Positions 19,066 to 28,828 of a stretch of 64,000 nucleotides of DNA are shown here, in pieces. The position numbers were made by a program, and so were the translations under genes. The notes under the pieces were generated by a model. That model was given only the letters and a program-made list of their open reading frames with translations. It made no database searches and had not been told where the DNA came from. This DNA is from Pseudacidobacterium ailaaui (GTDB lineage: Bacteria; Acidobacteriota; Terriglobia; Terriglobales; Acidobacteriaceae): NCBI RefSeq assembly GCF_000688455.1, contig NZ_JIAL01000001.1, forward strand, positions 961,001 through 1,025,000. The letters run 5' to 3'. How positions within the stretch are numbered: position 1 is the first letter of the stretch; every line of letters begins with the position of its first letter.

Positions 19066-20424
19066 ATGTTCGCAAAGGCACAACGAGTACACTTTATTGG
19101 TATTGGCGGAATCGGCATGAGCGGCATTGCCGAGATCCTGCTGAATTTGGGTTATGCCGTCTCCGGTTCAGACCTGCGGCGGTCCGCCATCACGGAACGG
19201 CTGGCCACGCTTGGGGCCACCGTCTTTGAGGGCCACGCGGCCGCCAATGTCATCGGATCTGGCGTCGTGGTCACCAGCTCAGCCGTGCAGGAGAACAATC
19301 CTGAGGTGGCCGAGGCGCGCGCGCGAAAGATTCCCGTCATCCAGCGCGCCGAGATGCTGGCCGAGCTGATGCGCCTGAAATACGGCATCGCCGTGGCCGG
19401 GATGCACGGCAAGACCACAACGACCTCGATGATTGCCACGGTGCTGGCCGCTGGCGGCCTGGACCCGACCGTGGTCGTCGGTGGCCGCGTGGATGCTCTC
19501 GGCTCGAATGCGCGGCTGGGAAAGTCCCAATATCTGGTAGCAGAAGCCGACGAAAGCGACCGCTCCTTTCTGAAGCTCTCGCCCATTCTGGCTGTTGTGA
19601 CCAACCTGGACCGCGAGCACATGGACTGCTACCGGGACATGTCCGATGTGGAGGACGCCTTTGTCGCCTTCATGGACCGCGTGCCCTTTTATGGAAGCTG
19701 TGCCGCTTGTCTGGATAATCCGCAACTGGCCGCCATTCTGCCTCGGGTGCGGCGGCGGGTCTTTACCTATGGCACGGACCCCCGGGCCGATTTTGTGACC
19801 CGAAGGCTGGCCGACAGGCGTTTTGAAGTTGCGGCCAACGGTCAGGTCTTTGGCCCATTTGAACTTCGCGTACCCGGTCACCATAATGTTTTAAATGCCA
19901 CTGCGGCCGTCGCCATCGCCGCACAGCTTGAGATCAAACCGGAAGCCATGATCGAAGGGCTCAACGGTTTTCGCGGCGTGGACCGCCGCTTTGAGATCAA
20001 AGGATGCGAGCGCGGCGTGACCGTCATCGACGATTACGGACACCACCCCACAGAGATCCGGGCAACCCTGCGCGCGGCCCGGGAATGCGGCTATCGCAAA
20101 ATACACGTCATCTTCCAGCCCCACCGCTACACCCGCACCCGCGACCTGATGCAGGAGTTTCTCACCGCATTTGAAGATGCTGACTCTGTGGAAGTACTTG
20201 ACATCTATGCCGCCAGCGAAGGGCCGCTGCCCGGCATCACGGCAAAAGCACTGGTCGAGCAGATGAAGCATCCGCAGGCCCACTACGCCGCCGTGCCCGA
20301 GGAAGCCGTCCGATGCGCTGCCGCCAGGGCCGGGGAAGGCGATGCCATTCTGACGCTTGGGGCTGGAAATGTTTCGCAACTGGCCCCGGCGGTCCTGGAA
20401 AGCCTGGCGGCATCCGGGACCTGA
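19066..20424 (+). CDS. murC: UDP-N-acetylmuramate-L-alanine ligase
   Basis: 452 residues. It adds L-alanine to UDP-MurNAc using ATP in peptidoglycan precursor synthesis. The Rossmann-like start [17 protein letters not shown] binds the UDP substrate; [13 protein letters not shown] is the Mur-ligase P-loop; [10 protein letters not shown] and TNLDREHMD are conserved in the central domain; [14 protein letters not shown] and FQPHRYTRT mark the C-terminal domain of MurC. Mpl is a paralogue with similar motifs, but the length and [11 protein letters not shown] start favour MurC. Unusually, no other mur/fts genes are adjacent. Confidence 0.93.
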   Translation: MFAKAQRVHFIGIGGIGMSGIAEILLNLGYAVSGSDLRRSAITERLATLGATVFEGHAAANVIGSGVVVTSSAVQENNPEVAEARARKIPVIQRAEMLAELMRLKYGIAVAGMHGKTTTTSMIATVLAAGGLDPTVVVGGRVDALGSNARLGKSQYLVAEADESDRSFLKLSPILAVVTNLDREHMDCYRDMSDVEDAFVAFMDRVPFYGSCAACLDNPQLAAILPRVRRRVFTYGTDPRADFVTRRLADRRFEVAANGQVFGPFELRVPGHHNVLNATAAVAIAAQLEIKPEAMIEGLNGFRGVDRRFEIKGCERGVTVIDDYGHHPTEIRATLRAARECGYRKIHVIFQPHRYTRTRDLMQEFLTAFEDADSVEVLDIYAASEGPLPGITAKALVEQMKHPQAHYAAVPEEAVRCAAARAGEGDAILTLGAGNVSQLAPAVLESLAASGT

Positions 20425-20596
20425 AACAGGTTCAAGCGCAGAACAGGATACTGCTGCGCCTCGGATTCTTCTGGCGGCAGATGAGCAAAGCTATCGGACC
20501 GGACCTCTCCCGCCTGGCTTTGCCCTGAGGTCCGAAGCCTCCCATGGAACTTGTTTTCAAAGACATCGGCTGCCCTGCTGCTGTAGGCTGAATATA

Positions 20597-21808
20597 GTGG
20601 TTTCAAGACACATTTTCGATTTTCTGATGGGGCTGGGAATTCTTGGACTCATCAGTTCAACGGTCTTTCAGGGTATGGTCTTTGTCGGGGCCGCGCGTTT
20701 CCTCCGGACCCGAAAGAAAGCGCCGGGGCCCTCCGGGTTCTGCCCACCGGTAAGCCTGCTGAAGCCACTGCACGGCGACGAGCCCAATCTTGAGGCCCAT
20801 CTCGCTACATTTTTCGAGCAGGACTACCCGCACTACGAGATTCTCTTCTGCGCGCGCCATGCCAATGATCCCGGCCTGGCAGCGGCGCGCCGCGTCGCCG
20901 CGCGTTACCCGCACATTCCGGCAAAATTTCTCTCTACCGGAGACCGGACCTATATCAACGCAAAAGTCTCGTCCCTTGAAAAGATGGCCGCTGCGGCCGG
21001 CACTGACCTTTTCATCATCAGCGACAGCGATGTGCGAGTAGACCGGAACTATGTGCGCGAGGTGGTGGCGCCCTTTGCGTGCGAAGATGTAGGCGTTGTC
21101 ACCTGCTTGTATCGTGGTGAGGCCAGCGAAGGGCTTTGGTCCAAGCTGGAGGCCGCAGGCATGTCCATTGAGATGACGTCCGGCGTTCTGACCGCCAACA
21201 TGATGGAAGGCATGAAGTTTGCTCTCGGCCCGACCATGGCCGTCCGCCGCCGCTGTGTGGACGAAATCGGGGGCTTTGGCCGACTTGGCCCTTACTGTTC
21301 TGACGATTTTCTGCTGGGCAACTGGGTGGCCGCGCACGGCCATAAAGTGGTCTTGTCAGGCCATGTGATTGATCACGTTGTGCTCAACCTGAGCTTTGAG
21401 GCGTCCATCAAGCACCAGATTCGGTGGATGAAGTCCACGCGCTTCTCACGTCCTAAGGGCCATTTTGGCACCGCCCTGACCTTTGCCGTTCCCTTTGGAC
21501 TCTTGTGCTTCCTTTCCGCAACACACCTGGGGATACCGCATCTCGGCTGGCTGATGCTGGCCTGGAGTATTGCTGCCCGCATGGCAATGGCCGCTGCTGT
21601 AGGCTTCTGGGTCGTCAGGGAACGCAACCTTTTGCGGACCACCCTTCTCTACCCTTTGCGCGACCTGATGGGTTTCTTTTTCTGGGCAGCCAGCTACACC
21701 AGCAGCCACGTGGTGTGGCGAGGGCAGGTCTACAAACTGGCCAAAGATGGCCTGATGCTGCCTGCATCCGATGGCGCACCGGAACGGGAACCAGCCGTCA
21801 CGACATGA
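20597..21808 (+). CDS. HpnI-like membrane glycosyltransferase (GT21-type)
   Basis: 403 residues from a GTG at 20597; an ATG at 20627 would give 393. An N-terminal membrane helix is followed by a GT-A domain with PPVSLLKPLHGDEPNL, the DSDVRVD metal-binding region, a further Asp pair in YCSDDFLLG and the QIRWMKSTR sequence matching the (Q/R)xxRW motif of ceramide glucosyltransferase-like enzymes, then C-terminal membrane helices. HpnI in hopanoid producers adds N-acetylglucosamine to bacteriohopanetetrol; the family match suggests that or another lipid acceptor. No other hopanoid genes are nearby, so the acceptor is uncertain. Confidence 0.78.
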   Translation: MVSRHIFDFLMGLGILGLISSTVFQGMVFVGAARFLRTRKKAPGPSGFCPPVSLLKPLHGDEPNLEAHLATFFEQDYPHYEILFCARHANDPGLAAARRVAARYPHIPAKFLSTGDRTYINAKVSSLEKMAAAAGTDLFIISDSDVRVDRNYVREVVAPFACEDVGVVTCLYRGEASEGLWSKLEAAGMSIEMTSGVLTANMMEGMKFALGPTMAVRRRCVDEIGGFGRLGPYCSDDFLLGNWVAAHGHKVVLSGHVIDHVVLNLSFEASIKHQIRWMKSTRFSRPKGHFGTALTFAVPFGLLCFLSATHLGIPHLGWLMLAWSIAARMAMAAAVGFWVVRERNLLRTTLLYPLRDLMGFFFWAASYTSSHVVWRGQVYKLAKDGLMLPASDGAPEREPAVTT

Positions 21809-21834
21809 TGCCGCCGCAATGGATGGCCCAGCCT

Positions 21835-23796
21835 CTACAGCGGCCGGTCTGTGTAGAGCGTCTTGTCTGACAATTCCTGCAGTTTGTAAAGGCGTCCGTG
21901 CAGCAGTTCCTCTACATGGCTGTTGGATTCTCCGGGGACAAAGAGAAACTTGCGCGGCCCTGTGCCCCACATGCCAAGCAGGTCTTTGTCCTCCAGGAAG
22001 ATGTGCGGAACGTCGGGATAGCATGAACCCCAGATCATCGAAGAGCTGCGCCCGTTTACCAGGAATGCCTGCTTCTGCGTATAAAAGATGACTGACGATC
22101 CGTCTGCCTGGTCTCCATAGAGAATGAGCTGGTCCCCGGGTGCAGCCAGACGGTTGATGGTGTCCGCCATGGCGCGCGATGAAAGCATCGGCTCAAAGCG
22201 CACAAAAGCCAGATGGGCGGCGATGAGGAATACGGCCGCAGTAAAAGCGACCGAGACGGTGGCTTCCAGGGCGTGTCCGCGTTTGCGCAGAAACCACGCA
22301 ATCAGCGGGCCGACCAGCAATGCGGCAGCGGCCAGCGCTGCGGGCAGGCGAAGTGCAGCAAAGGAAGGCCCGGTGAGGTCAAACAGGTGCGAGGTGGCAA
22401 GGGAGTAGTCCCCTACGCCGCGATGTGCCAGCAGGGTGCCGATGTCAGGCACATAGGGCAAATTGCGGCTGCTCCAGAGTCCGGCGGCCAGCGCTGCGGC
22501 GGCCGCGGCGCCGACCACAGCAAAGGCCGCGTGCGCGCCGATGAGCCATTTGCTGCGGTTATGGATCCAGCGTCCGGCCTCAGGTGCCTCTTCGATGGAG
22601 GCCAGGGCACCGGCGGTCAACACCAAAAGTGGAAAATAGGCCGGCCAGGTGTAATATTCCTGGTTGGTTGAGATCGAAAAGAACACGAGAATAAAAGCGG
22701 CATAAAGCAGCAGCAGCAGTCCGGTGCGGGCCCGGAAGCGCACCTTTGCGGCCATGCTGGCGGCCTCGTATGCGGTACTCCTTGGATCCAAAAAGTGCAA
22801 GGTATTGGAGGCGTCGTAGCGCACATCGGCCCAGGCGAGGCGGCGATTGCGCCAGGCGCGGCGCAGGACCACAGGAAAGTAGAGGCTCCAGGGGAAAAGC
22901 CAGGCCAGTTGGCCAATCCAGAACACCCAGAAGGGCTGCTTGTTGTAGTCGTGCGGATAGCGCTTGCCCAGGAAGCGCAGAAAATGCTCGTTGATGAAAT
23001 AAAAATAGAAAAAGCCGTGTACGTGTCCGGGCGTGGGGACATTGCCGACAGGATTCCCTTGGTCCGGATTGCGAAGGCCCGCCAGAATGTGCCACGGCGC
23101 GGCAATGGCCAGAAAGAGCAGGAAACCGGACAAAAGACGAAGTTGCCGCCACTTGCGCCATTCACCCGTGATGATGAGGTACGGAAGGACCGCGGCCACA
23201 AAAAAGACCGGCGCAATCAGCCCTTTGGCAAGGACAGCAATCGCCAGGGAAACATACATCAGATAAATACGCGCAGGGCGACGGTCTTCAAGCCCGGTCA
23301 GAAAACAGTAAAGGGCCAGCGCAATAAAAAACGTCAGGATGGATTCAGGAATAAAGAAGCGGGTCCACAGAAAGACCCCCAGGCTGGTCAGCATTCCTAG
23401 CGCAGCGTAAAAAGCGGCGCGGTCTCCATAGGCACGTCGTGCCCAAAGCCACGCGAGAATGGCGCAGGCCAGCACTCCGAGCGTTTCCGGAAGATGCGTG
23501 GCGAATACGTTATAGCCAAAGAGATGGTAGTCCACCGCCACCATCCAGTAGGGCAGCGGTGGCTTTTCAAGATAACGCACTCCGTTCACATACAGCGTGA
23601 CCCAGTCGCCGCTTTTTGCCATGTGCTGCGCAGCATTGGCATGGGTCGCGTCGGCGTCGTCCAGCAGAGAGGGCGAAAATAGCGCGGCAAAATGCACCGC
23701 AATGAAGACCAGAAGAAGCAGCGTCCAGCTTTTGGCCGGAGAAGAAAGAAGCGCAGGTTTGCGAGGATGGTTTCCAGGCAAAATTGATTCAGCCAT
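21835..23796 (-). CDS. ArnT/PMT-like GT39 membrane glycosyltransferase
   Basis: 653 residues with about a dozen predicted membrane helices. The first periplasmic loop has LLDDADATHANAAQHM, the acidic DDAD site typical of ArnT-like polyprenyl-phosphate sugar transferases, followed by YLEKPPLPYW, another family hallmark. Such enzymes move a sugar from undecaprenyl phosphate to lipid A or a protein on the periplasmic face. Neither the donor nor the acceptor can be read from sequence. It converges on the HpnI-like gene with a 26-base gap. Confidence 0.85.
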   Translation of the reverse strand: MAESILPGNHPRKPALLSSPAKSWTLLLLVFIAVHFAALFSPSLLDDADATHANAAQHMAKSGDWVTLYVNGVRYLEKPPLPYWMVAVDYHLFGYNVFATHLPETLGVLACAILAWLWARRAYGDRAAFYAALGMLTSLGVFLWTRFFIPESILTFFIALALYCFLTGLEDRRPARIYLMYVSLAIAVLAKGLIAPVFFVAAVLPYLIITGEWRKWRQLRLLSGFLLFLAIAAPWHILAGLRNPDQGNPVGNVPTPGHVHGFFYFYFINEHFLRFLGKRYPHDYNKQPFWVFWIGQLAWLFPWSLYFPVVLRRAWRNRRLAWADVRYDASNTLHFLDPRSTAYEAASMAAKVRFRARTGLLLLLYAAFILVFFSISTNQEYYTWPAYFPLLVLTAGALASIEEAPEAGRWIHNRSKWLIGAHAAFAVVGAAAAAALAAGLWSSRNLPYVPDIGTLLAHRGVGDYSLATSHLFDLTGPSFAALRLPAALAAAALLVGPLIAWFLRKRGHALEATVSVAFTAAVFLIAAHLAFVRFEPMLSSRAMADTINRLAAPGDQLILYGDQADGSSVIFYTQKQAFLVNGRSSSMIWGSCYPDVPHIFLEDKDLLGMWGTGPRKFLFVPGESNSHVEELLHGRLYKLQELSDKTLYTDRPL

Positions 23797-23870
23797 GATG
23801 GTCCCGAATCTTTAGAATAGCAGCGGTCCTCGTGTAATTTACCGCAGAGGACGCAGAAGAGGCCCCAACC

Positions 23871-24788
23871 GTGTCCGCTCAACCATCTGCGCACACCACA
23901 AGTGCAATGCTGCATCTGCGGCCGCTCATCGCCACGCTGCGCAGCAATCTGCAAAAGTGCGCTGATGATCCGGCCTTGGACCCTGTGCATGATCTACGCA
24001 CCGGGACCCGTCGCGTTCAGGCACTGGTGGAGGCGTTGCTGCGCGAGCAAAGCGACGCTGCACTGCAGCAAGCTGCTGACCGCTGGCTCCGGCTGCTTAA
24101 GAAACTGCGGCGGGCCGCGGCGCCGGTACGCGATCTGGATGTGCACCGCAAGCTGCTGCATTCCCTGCTCCAGCAACCGGCCAGTCCGGCCCTGGATGCT
24201 AGGATTGCGCGGCAGGCCCATACCCTGGACGCCTGGCTGCACCATGCCCGGCAGCACCATGCAGCCAGACTGAAGAAGAAGGCGGCCAGATGGATGAAGA
24301 AATTTGATGAGGAAGCTGCTTCTTTTCTGGCGGCATGCAACCACTCTGCGCAGACACGCCGCCGGCCCCAAAACACCGCAGCACTCGCACTGGAAGCATT
24401 TGCACGATTGACAGAGCAGATGCCCCATCTCCATGCTGAAAATCTGCACGATTTCCGCAAAGGTGCAAAGAAGTGCCGCTATCTCGCCGAATCCGCAGAA
24501 GAGGATGCTCAGGCACAGATGACGGCAAAAGCGCTCAGAAAACTACAAGACGAGATTGGCAAATGGCATGACTGGCTGGTGCTGGCAGAAGAAGCGCAGA
24601 GCGCACTGGATGGGGAGGGCCATGAGCTGCAGCGCTGGCTTGAAGAACAGCGGGACCGCCATTTTCTTCAGGCCATGAAGGCCGTGCAACGACTGCGCGG
24701 AAAGCTGCTGGGAGAATACCTGGCGATGGCGCACCAAAAGAAAAGGGCATCCCGGGGTCCGGGATGCCCTGTCGGGGAGGCAGGTTAA
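23871..24788 (+). CDS. CHAD-domain protein
   Basis: 305 residues from a GTG at 23871; an ATG at 23907 is an alternative. The first conserved helix reads DPVHDLRTGTRRVQALVEALL and the second half repeats the pattern (LHDFRKGAKKCRYLAES), the paired histidine/arginine helices of the CHAD fold. CHAD domains bind inorganic polyphosphate and often sit beside polyphosphate genes; none is seen here. The final codons overlap the stop of the convergent porin gene and hold that gene's terminator. Confidence 0.88.
   Translation: MSAQPSAHTTSAMLHLRPLIATLRSNLQKCADDPALDPVHDLRTGTRRVQALVEALLREQSDAALQQAADRWLRLLKKLRRAAAPVRDLDVHRKLLHSLLQQPASPALDARIARQAHTLDAWLHHARQHHAARLKKKAARWMKKFDEEAASFLAACNHSAQTRRRPQNTAALALEAFARLTEQMPHLHAENLHDFRKGAKKCRYLAESAEEDAQAQMTAKALRKLQDEIGKWHDWLVLAEEAQSALDGEGHELQRWLEEQRDRHFLQAMKAVQRLRGKLLGEYLAMAHQKKRASRGPGCPVGEAG
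24735..24770 (-). terminator. Terminator of the porin gene, inside the CHAD coding sequence
   Basis: A perfect 12-bp stem, AGGGCATCCCGG (24744-24755) with CCGGGATGCCCT (24759-24770), has a 3-base loop. Read on the minus strand it is followed by TTTTCTTTT (24743-24735), an intrinsic terminator beginning 15 bases after the porin stop. On the plus strand no U tract follows. The stem is translated as part of the CHAD protein C-terminus. Confidence 0.85.
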
Positions 24789-26614
24789 GGCATGTAGTAA
24801 CGGAACGAGGTTTCGATCACGTTGTCATTGCCTTTAGGAATGCCGCCTGTGCCGGACCATCCATAGCGCTCAAAGTAGCTGTACTGAATGGCCTGACGGA
24901 AGCGACCTTTGGGCCCTTTGTAAAAGTCATACCAATAGCCGAGAGTGAACTCCTGGATGTCTTTGGTCGGGCTTCCGCAGGCGCTCGAAGTCGGCTGATA
25001 ACCAGGCTGGGGTGAAGTTCCGGGGACCTTTTCGACTCCACAACCGGAATCATTGATAAAGGGCGAGCCGTAACCCACGGTCCCTGCGCCGGAGGCAAAG
25101 TAGCGGCGGTAGGCATAGTCTCCACCATAGTTGAAGTAGACATCAAGTCGGGGAGAAGCATGGAAGACCGCAGTGCTGAGGGCCGAGAAGCCATGCAGCA
25201 GAGCAAGCTGTCCGTCTGGACGCACTGTGGTGTCCGGCAGAGTCGAGGAGCCATAGCGGCCTACGCCGTCGCCCCACAGCCCGCTGATTCCCAGATCAAA
25301 GTATTTGCTGGCAGGAACATAGAAGCTGCCGCCAATGCCGCCGCCGACAGTCGCGTCATTGTACGCCCCTGCTCCGGAGGTGGAACTGGGATAGACGCGG
25401 TTGCGGAAGAAACGCGAGATGCCAAAGAGTTCGTAGTGTCCAAAACCCTTGGGCTCAAATACGACCTTGGCCAGCAGGTCCGGGGCCAGGTTGTAGGAAT
25501 AAGTGGTCAGTGGCCCTGTGGCCCCGCCCGTGGCTGAGGTGCCCCCTGCACCGTTGTACAAACCGCCGCCGTTTCCTGTCTGCCCAACCAGATAATTCGT
25601 CGGGCACGAGACGCCGGTCCCTGTTGCCTGGCAGCTTGGGGTCAGCGTCTGTGCATTTTCAACAGAGATACCGGCCCAGAGCTGCTTGTCCATGAAGCTT
25701 TTGACCACGCGGGCCCCGTACTGGCGTGCCCACACAAAGCCGACGTTATACTGCGGATCGATGGTCTGCGGCAACAGCTCGGTACGATTGATAATCCCCT
25801 GTTTGTTCTGCGTCGCCAGGGACCACTGCTGTCCGGCCGTAAAGATCCATCCGTTGCTGGACTCTGCCTGCGCCCACAACTGACGCTGACGCAATACATA
25901 GCTGTTGCTCTGGTTGTTATTGGAGGTGACGCCGGTCCCCAGCCAGTCCATCTCATAGTAGCCGCGCAGGGCCCAGGTATCGAGCTTGCCCTCGGCCAGC
26001 AGCGCCAGGCGTGACTGACGGCCAGTGCCGAAGAACTCGCTCATGGCGGCATTGTCCGAACCCTCATAGGGGATCGAGTTGAACGGAGTGTTGATGTCCG
26101 CACCCAGCGCACGGTTGCGATAGACCGTCGCGGCTTCAATAAAGCTGCCCTGCGGAGAGATCGTGATCCCCTTGTAATGGAGCGCGTCCGGGTTCTCGAT
26201 CTGCTTTTTCACCTGCGTTTGCTGCTCCTGCACGGTGGTCACAATGGACTGCGTATTGGTCTTCAGGTCAGAAACAGAACTCTGCAGCGTATTGACTGCC
26301 TGCGTGTTTTCGCTCACAGCAGCCTGCTGGGCCTGGGCGGCCTGTTCAGCCTGGGCAGCGGCGGCCTGCGCCTGGGCTGCGGCATCCTGCGCCTGCTTCA
26401 GTTGAGCATCACGGTCGGCAAGTTGCTGCTTCAATTGCTCAATCTGGGAGTTCATCTCCTGCCGCAGCGACTCGATCTGCGATTCCACCGAGGGCCTGGC
26501 CGGAGCAGCCTTCTTCGCCCGGTGGGCCTTGCTGGGAGCGGCAGTCTGGGCATGCCCTGCAATCAGTGCTGAAGCAAGCGCCATGCCTGCCAGCACCTTC
26601 AGATGTGTTCTCAT
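24785..26614 (-). CDS. Outer-membrane porin with N-terminal coiled coil
   Basis: 609 residues from the ATG at 26614, which has AGAGG just upstream. A signal peptide (VLAGMALASALIAGHAQT) is followed by a Lys/Ala/Pro stretch and a long coiled coil rich in Gln/Ala (about residues 45-130), then a beta-rich domain of alternating aromatic strands ending in SFRYYMP. This is the plan of trimeric porins with a periplasmic coiled-coil stalk. The substrate is unknown. The stop overlaps that of the CHAD gene (TTAA). Confidence 0.82.
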   Translation of the reverse strand: MRTHLKVLAGMALASALIAGHAQTAAPSKAHRAKKAAPARPSVESQIESLRQEMNSQIEQLKQQLADRDAQLKQAQDAAAQAQAAAAQAEQAAQAQQAAVSENTQAVNTLQSSVSDLKTNTQSIVTTVQEQQTQVKKQIENPDALHYKGITISPQGSFIEAATVYRNRALGADINTPFNSIPYEGSDNAAMSEFFGTGRQSRLALLAEGKLDTWALRGYYEMDWLGTGVTSNNNQSNSYVLRQRQLWAQAESSNGWIFTAGQQWSLATQNKQGIINRTELLPQTIDPQYNVGFVWARQYGARVVKSFMDKQLWAGISVENAQTLTPSCQATGTGVSCPTNYLVGQTGNGGGLYNGAGGTSATGGATGPLTTYSYNLAPDLLAKVVFEPKGFGHYELFGISRFFRNRVYPSSTSGAGAYNDATVGGGIGGSFYVPASKYFDLGISGLWGDGVGRYGSSTLPDTTVRPDGQLALLHGFSALSTAVFHASPRLDVYFNYGGDYAYRRYFASGAGTVGYGSPFINDSGCGVEKVPGTSPQPGYQPTSSACGSPTKDIQEFTLGYWYDFYKGPKGRFRQAIQYSYFERYGWSGTGGIPKGNDNVIETSFRYYMP

Positions 26615-26844
26615 TTGGCCTCTCTTCACAACGTTCGGTCCTTACACCCCACCTCCCCTGACGCACATGCGCGCACGCCTGATGAGCGATAAGGAAAGGC
26701 CGGAGTTCCTCTTCAGCTTCCCAACACGGTGTTAAAGAAAAGAGAATGGAGTGTGAATAGACTGCGAAAACCAGCCGGTACCAAGGCCTTTGGCCCTTTT
26801 CTGTAAATTTTGTGTTAAACAACGTTCCGACAACGATTTGCATC

Positions 26845-26858
26845 GAAACACATGTTTC
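26845..26858. promoter_or_regulatory. Inverted repeat upstream of the ABC exporter gene
   Basis: GAAACA and TGTTTC arms are separated by two bases, 52 bases before the ATG at 26910. It is in the 295-base region between the divergent porin and ABC genes, which must hold both promoters. An operator role is a guess from position and symmetry; I see nothing else clear in this gap. Confidence 0.3.
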
Positions 26859-26909
26859 CTCTCAGGATGCAATCAAACTACAACGCTGAAGCAGGGACCT
26901 GATTTGCCC

Positions 26910-28733
26910 ATGGAGCAGAAAGAGAAGCAAAGACTGGAACATGCCTGGGGCGACCGGCTCCGCGCGCTCAGGAATGTGCCCCATGTGCTGAAGATCCTTT
27001 GGGAATCAGGGCCCTCTGTTGTCGCATGGGGACTGGTCCTGCGCGTCTTTGTCGCGCTGATGCCCTGGGCCATTGCCCGCGTGGCCGCCTGGATCATGAA
27101 TGGCGTCGAGCGCTCCCTTCGCCACCAGGGGCTGCCCGAACGCTTCTGGTGGGTGGTCGGACTCGAAGTCACCCTCGCCGTCCTCACCGGAATTCTGACC
27201 CGGACCATTGATTTCTTTGACTCGCTGCTGGCCGACCGTTATACCCATCACGTCAGCATTGAAGTCATGCGGCAGGCCGCCCAGCTTGACCTGACCACAT
27301 ACGAAGACCCGCTCTACTACGACCGGCTGGAACGCGCCCGTGTGCAGGCCACTGACCGGCTGGTGCTCATCCAGCAACTGGGCCGTCTCTTTCAGCAGGC
27401 CATCACCACCCTCATCTTTACCGCCACGCTTCTGTATTATTCGCCGTGGCTGCTTCTGCTGCTCGCCCTGGGCGTGCTGCCCTCGTTCCTGGGCGAGACG
27501 CATTATGCCTTTCTTGGATACGCCAAGAACTACCGCCAGACGCCTCTCAAACGGCTGATGGACTACCTCCGGCAGGTTGGCGGCAGCAAGGAAGCGGCAA
27601 AAGAGCTGAAGCTCTTTAATCTGAACGAGTATCTGACCAACCGCTTCGCCGGACTTGCTGAGCAGATTTACAAGGAAAACATCGCCCTCTCGCGCAAAAA
27701 ACTCATTGGCGGCGGACTGCTCGGCATCCTCAGCACCCTGGGCTACTATGGCTCCTATGCCTATGTCATCTGGCGCGCCGTGCACGGATATTACAGCATC
27801 GGAATCTTCTACTTCATCACCAACGCCATTGTGCAGGCCAGCTCCAACCTGCAACAGGTCTTCTCGACGGCTTCAGGAATTGCCGACCAGGCCCTCTTCC
27901 TTACCGACCTGATTGGCTTCTTTGAGATGAAACCCACGGTGAGGTCCAAGCCGGGCGCCCTGCCGGCCCCGCGCCCTATCCGGACCGGGTTTGAGTTCCG
28001 CAACGTCTCCTTTGCTTACCCGGGCACCGAGCGCAAGGTCCTCAAGAACTTTAATTTCACGCTGCGCCCGGGCGAACGCATTGCTCTGATTGGCGAAAAC
28101 GGCCAGGGCAAGACCACGGTGGTCAAGCTGATCACACGCCTTTACGACCCCACCGAAGGCCAAATCCTGCTGGATGGCGTTGACCTGCGGGAATATTCGC
28201 TGGAAGACCTGCACAAAGAAATCGGCGTCATCTTCCAGGACTTCATGCGCTACGAAATGACGGCGCGGGAAAATATCTCGATTGGACGAGTGGAAGTTCC
28301 GCACACACAGGCAGAAATCGAGAGCGCCGCGCAGAAGAGCCTGGCCGCCGGCGTCATTGCCCGGTTGCAACATGGATACGACCAGGTGCTTGGACGCCGC
28401 TTTGAGGGAGGGGTGGACCTTTCCGGAGGCGAATGGCAGAAGATCGCGCTCGCCCGCGCCTATCTGCGCGATGCGCAGCTTCTGATTCTCGACGAACCGA
28501 CCGCCGCCCTGGACGCCCGCAGTGAGCTGGAGGTCTTTGAGCGCTTTGCAGAGCTGACCGAGGGCAAAATGGCGCTGCTGATTTCACACCGCTTCTCCAC
28601 CGTCCGCATGGCCGACCGCATCGTGGTGCTGGAGGGTGGCAGACTGGTTGAGGAAGGGAACCATCAGCAGCTGATGGCGCTGGGCGGACGCTACGCAGAA
28701 ATGTTTGAAATGCAGGCAGCAAGCTACCGGTAA
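26910..28733 (+). CDS. ABC exporter, fused membrane and ATPase domains
   Basis: 607 residues from the ATG at 26910; the frame is open upstream without a better start. Six membrane helices in the first 330 residues are followed by an ATPase with Walker A GENGQGKTT, Q-loop FQDFM, signature LSGGEWQKIALARAYL, Walker B LLILDEPTAALD and the switch His in LISHRFSTVR. It would work as a homodimer exporting lipid, peptide or drug. A precursor-peptide gene or modification enzyme is not seen next to it, so the cargo is unknown. Confidence 0.9.
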   Translation: MEQKEKQRLEHAWGDRLRALRNVPHVLKILWESGPSVVAWGLVLRVFVALMPWAIARVAAWIMNGVERSLRHQGLPERFWWVVGLEVTLAVLTGILTRTIDFFDSLLADRYTHHVSIEVMRQAAQLDLTTYEDPLYYDRLERARVQATDRLVLIQQLGRLFQQAITTLIFTATLLYYSPWLLLLLALGVLPSFLGETHYAFLGYAKNYRQTPLKRLMDYLRQVGGSKEAAKELKLFNLNEYLTNRFAGLAEQIYKENIALSRKKLIGGGLLGILSTLGYYGSYAYVIWRAVHGYYSIGIFYFITNAIVQASSNLQQVFSTASGIADQALFLTDLIGFFEMKPTVRSKPGALPAPRPIRTGFEFRNVSFAYPGTERKVLKNFNFTLRPGERIALIGENGQGKTTVVKLITRLYDPTEGQILLDGVDLREYSLEDLHKEIGVIFQDFMRYEMTARENISIGRVEVPHTQAEIESAAQKSLAAGVIARLQHGYDQVLGRRFEGGVDLSGGEWQKIALARAYLRDAQLLILDEPTAALDARSELEVFERFAELTEGKMALLISHRFSTVRMADRIVVLEGGRLVEEGNHQQLMALGGRYAEMFEMQAASYR

Positions 28734-28828
28734 TTCTGAAAGAAGTTCGATTCCGGCCACAAAGTCGTCCCGCATGATGACCCCGGGGCCGGAGAAAGCC
28801 ACATCGTAGAAAGCAGTTACAGGAACGA

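Noticed and set aside
20500-20534. Inverted repeat CGGACCTC/GAGGTCCG between murC and the HpnI-like gene as a terminator
   Set aside because: The loop is 19 bases and no T run follows, so it is not a convincing terminator.
20357-20596. Upstream extension of the HpnI-like frame into murC
   Set aside because: The added residues overlap murC in another frame and look like a shadow; the membrane helix of the family starts only at about 20627.
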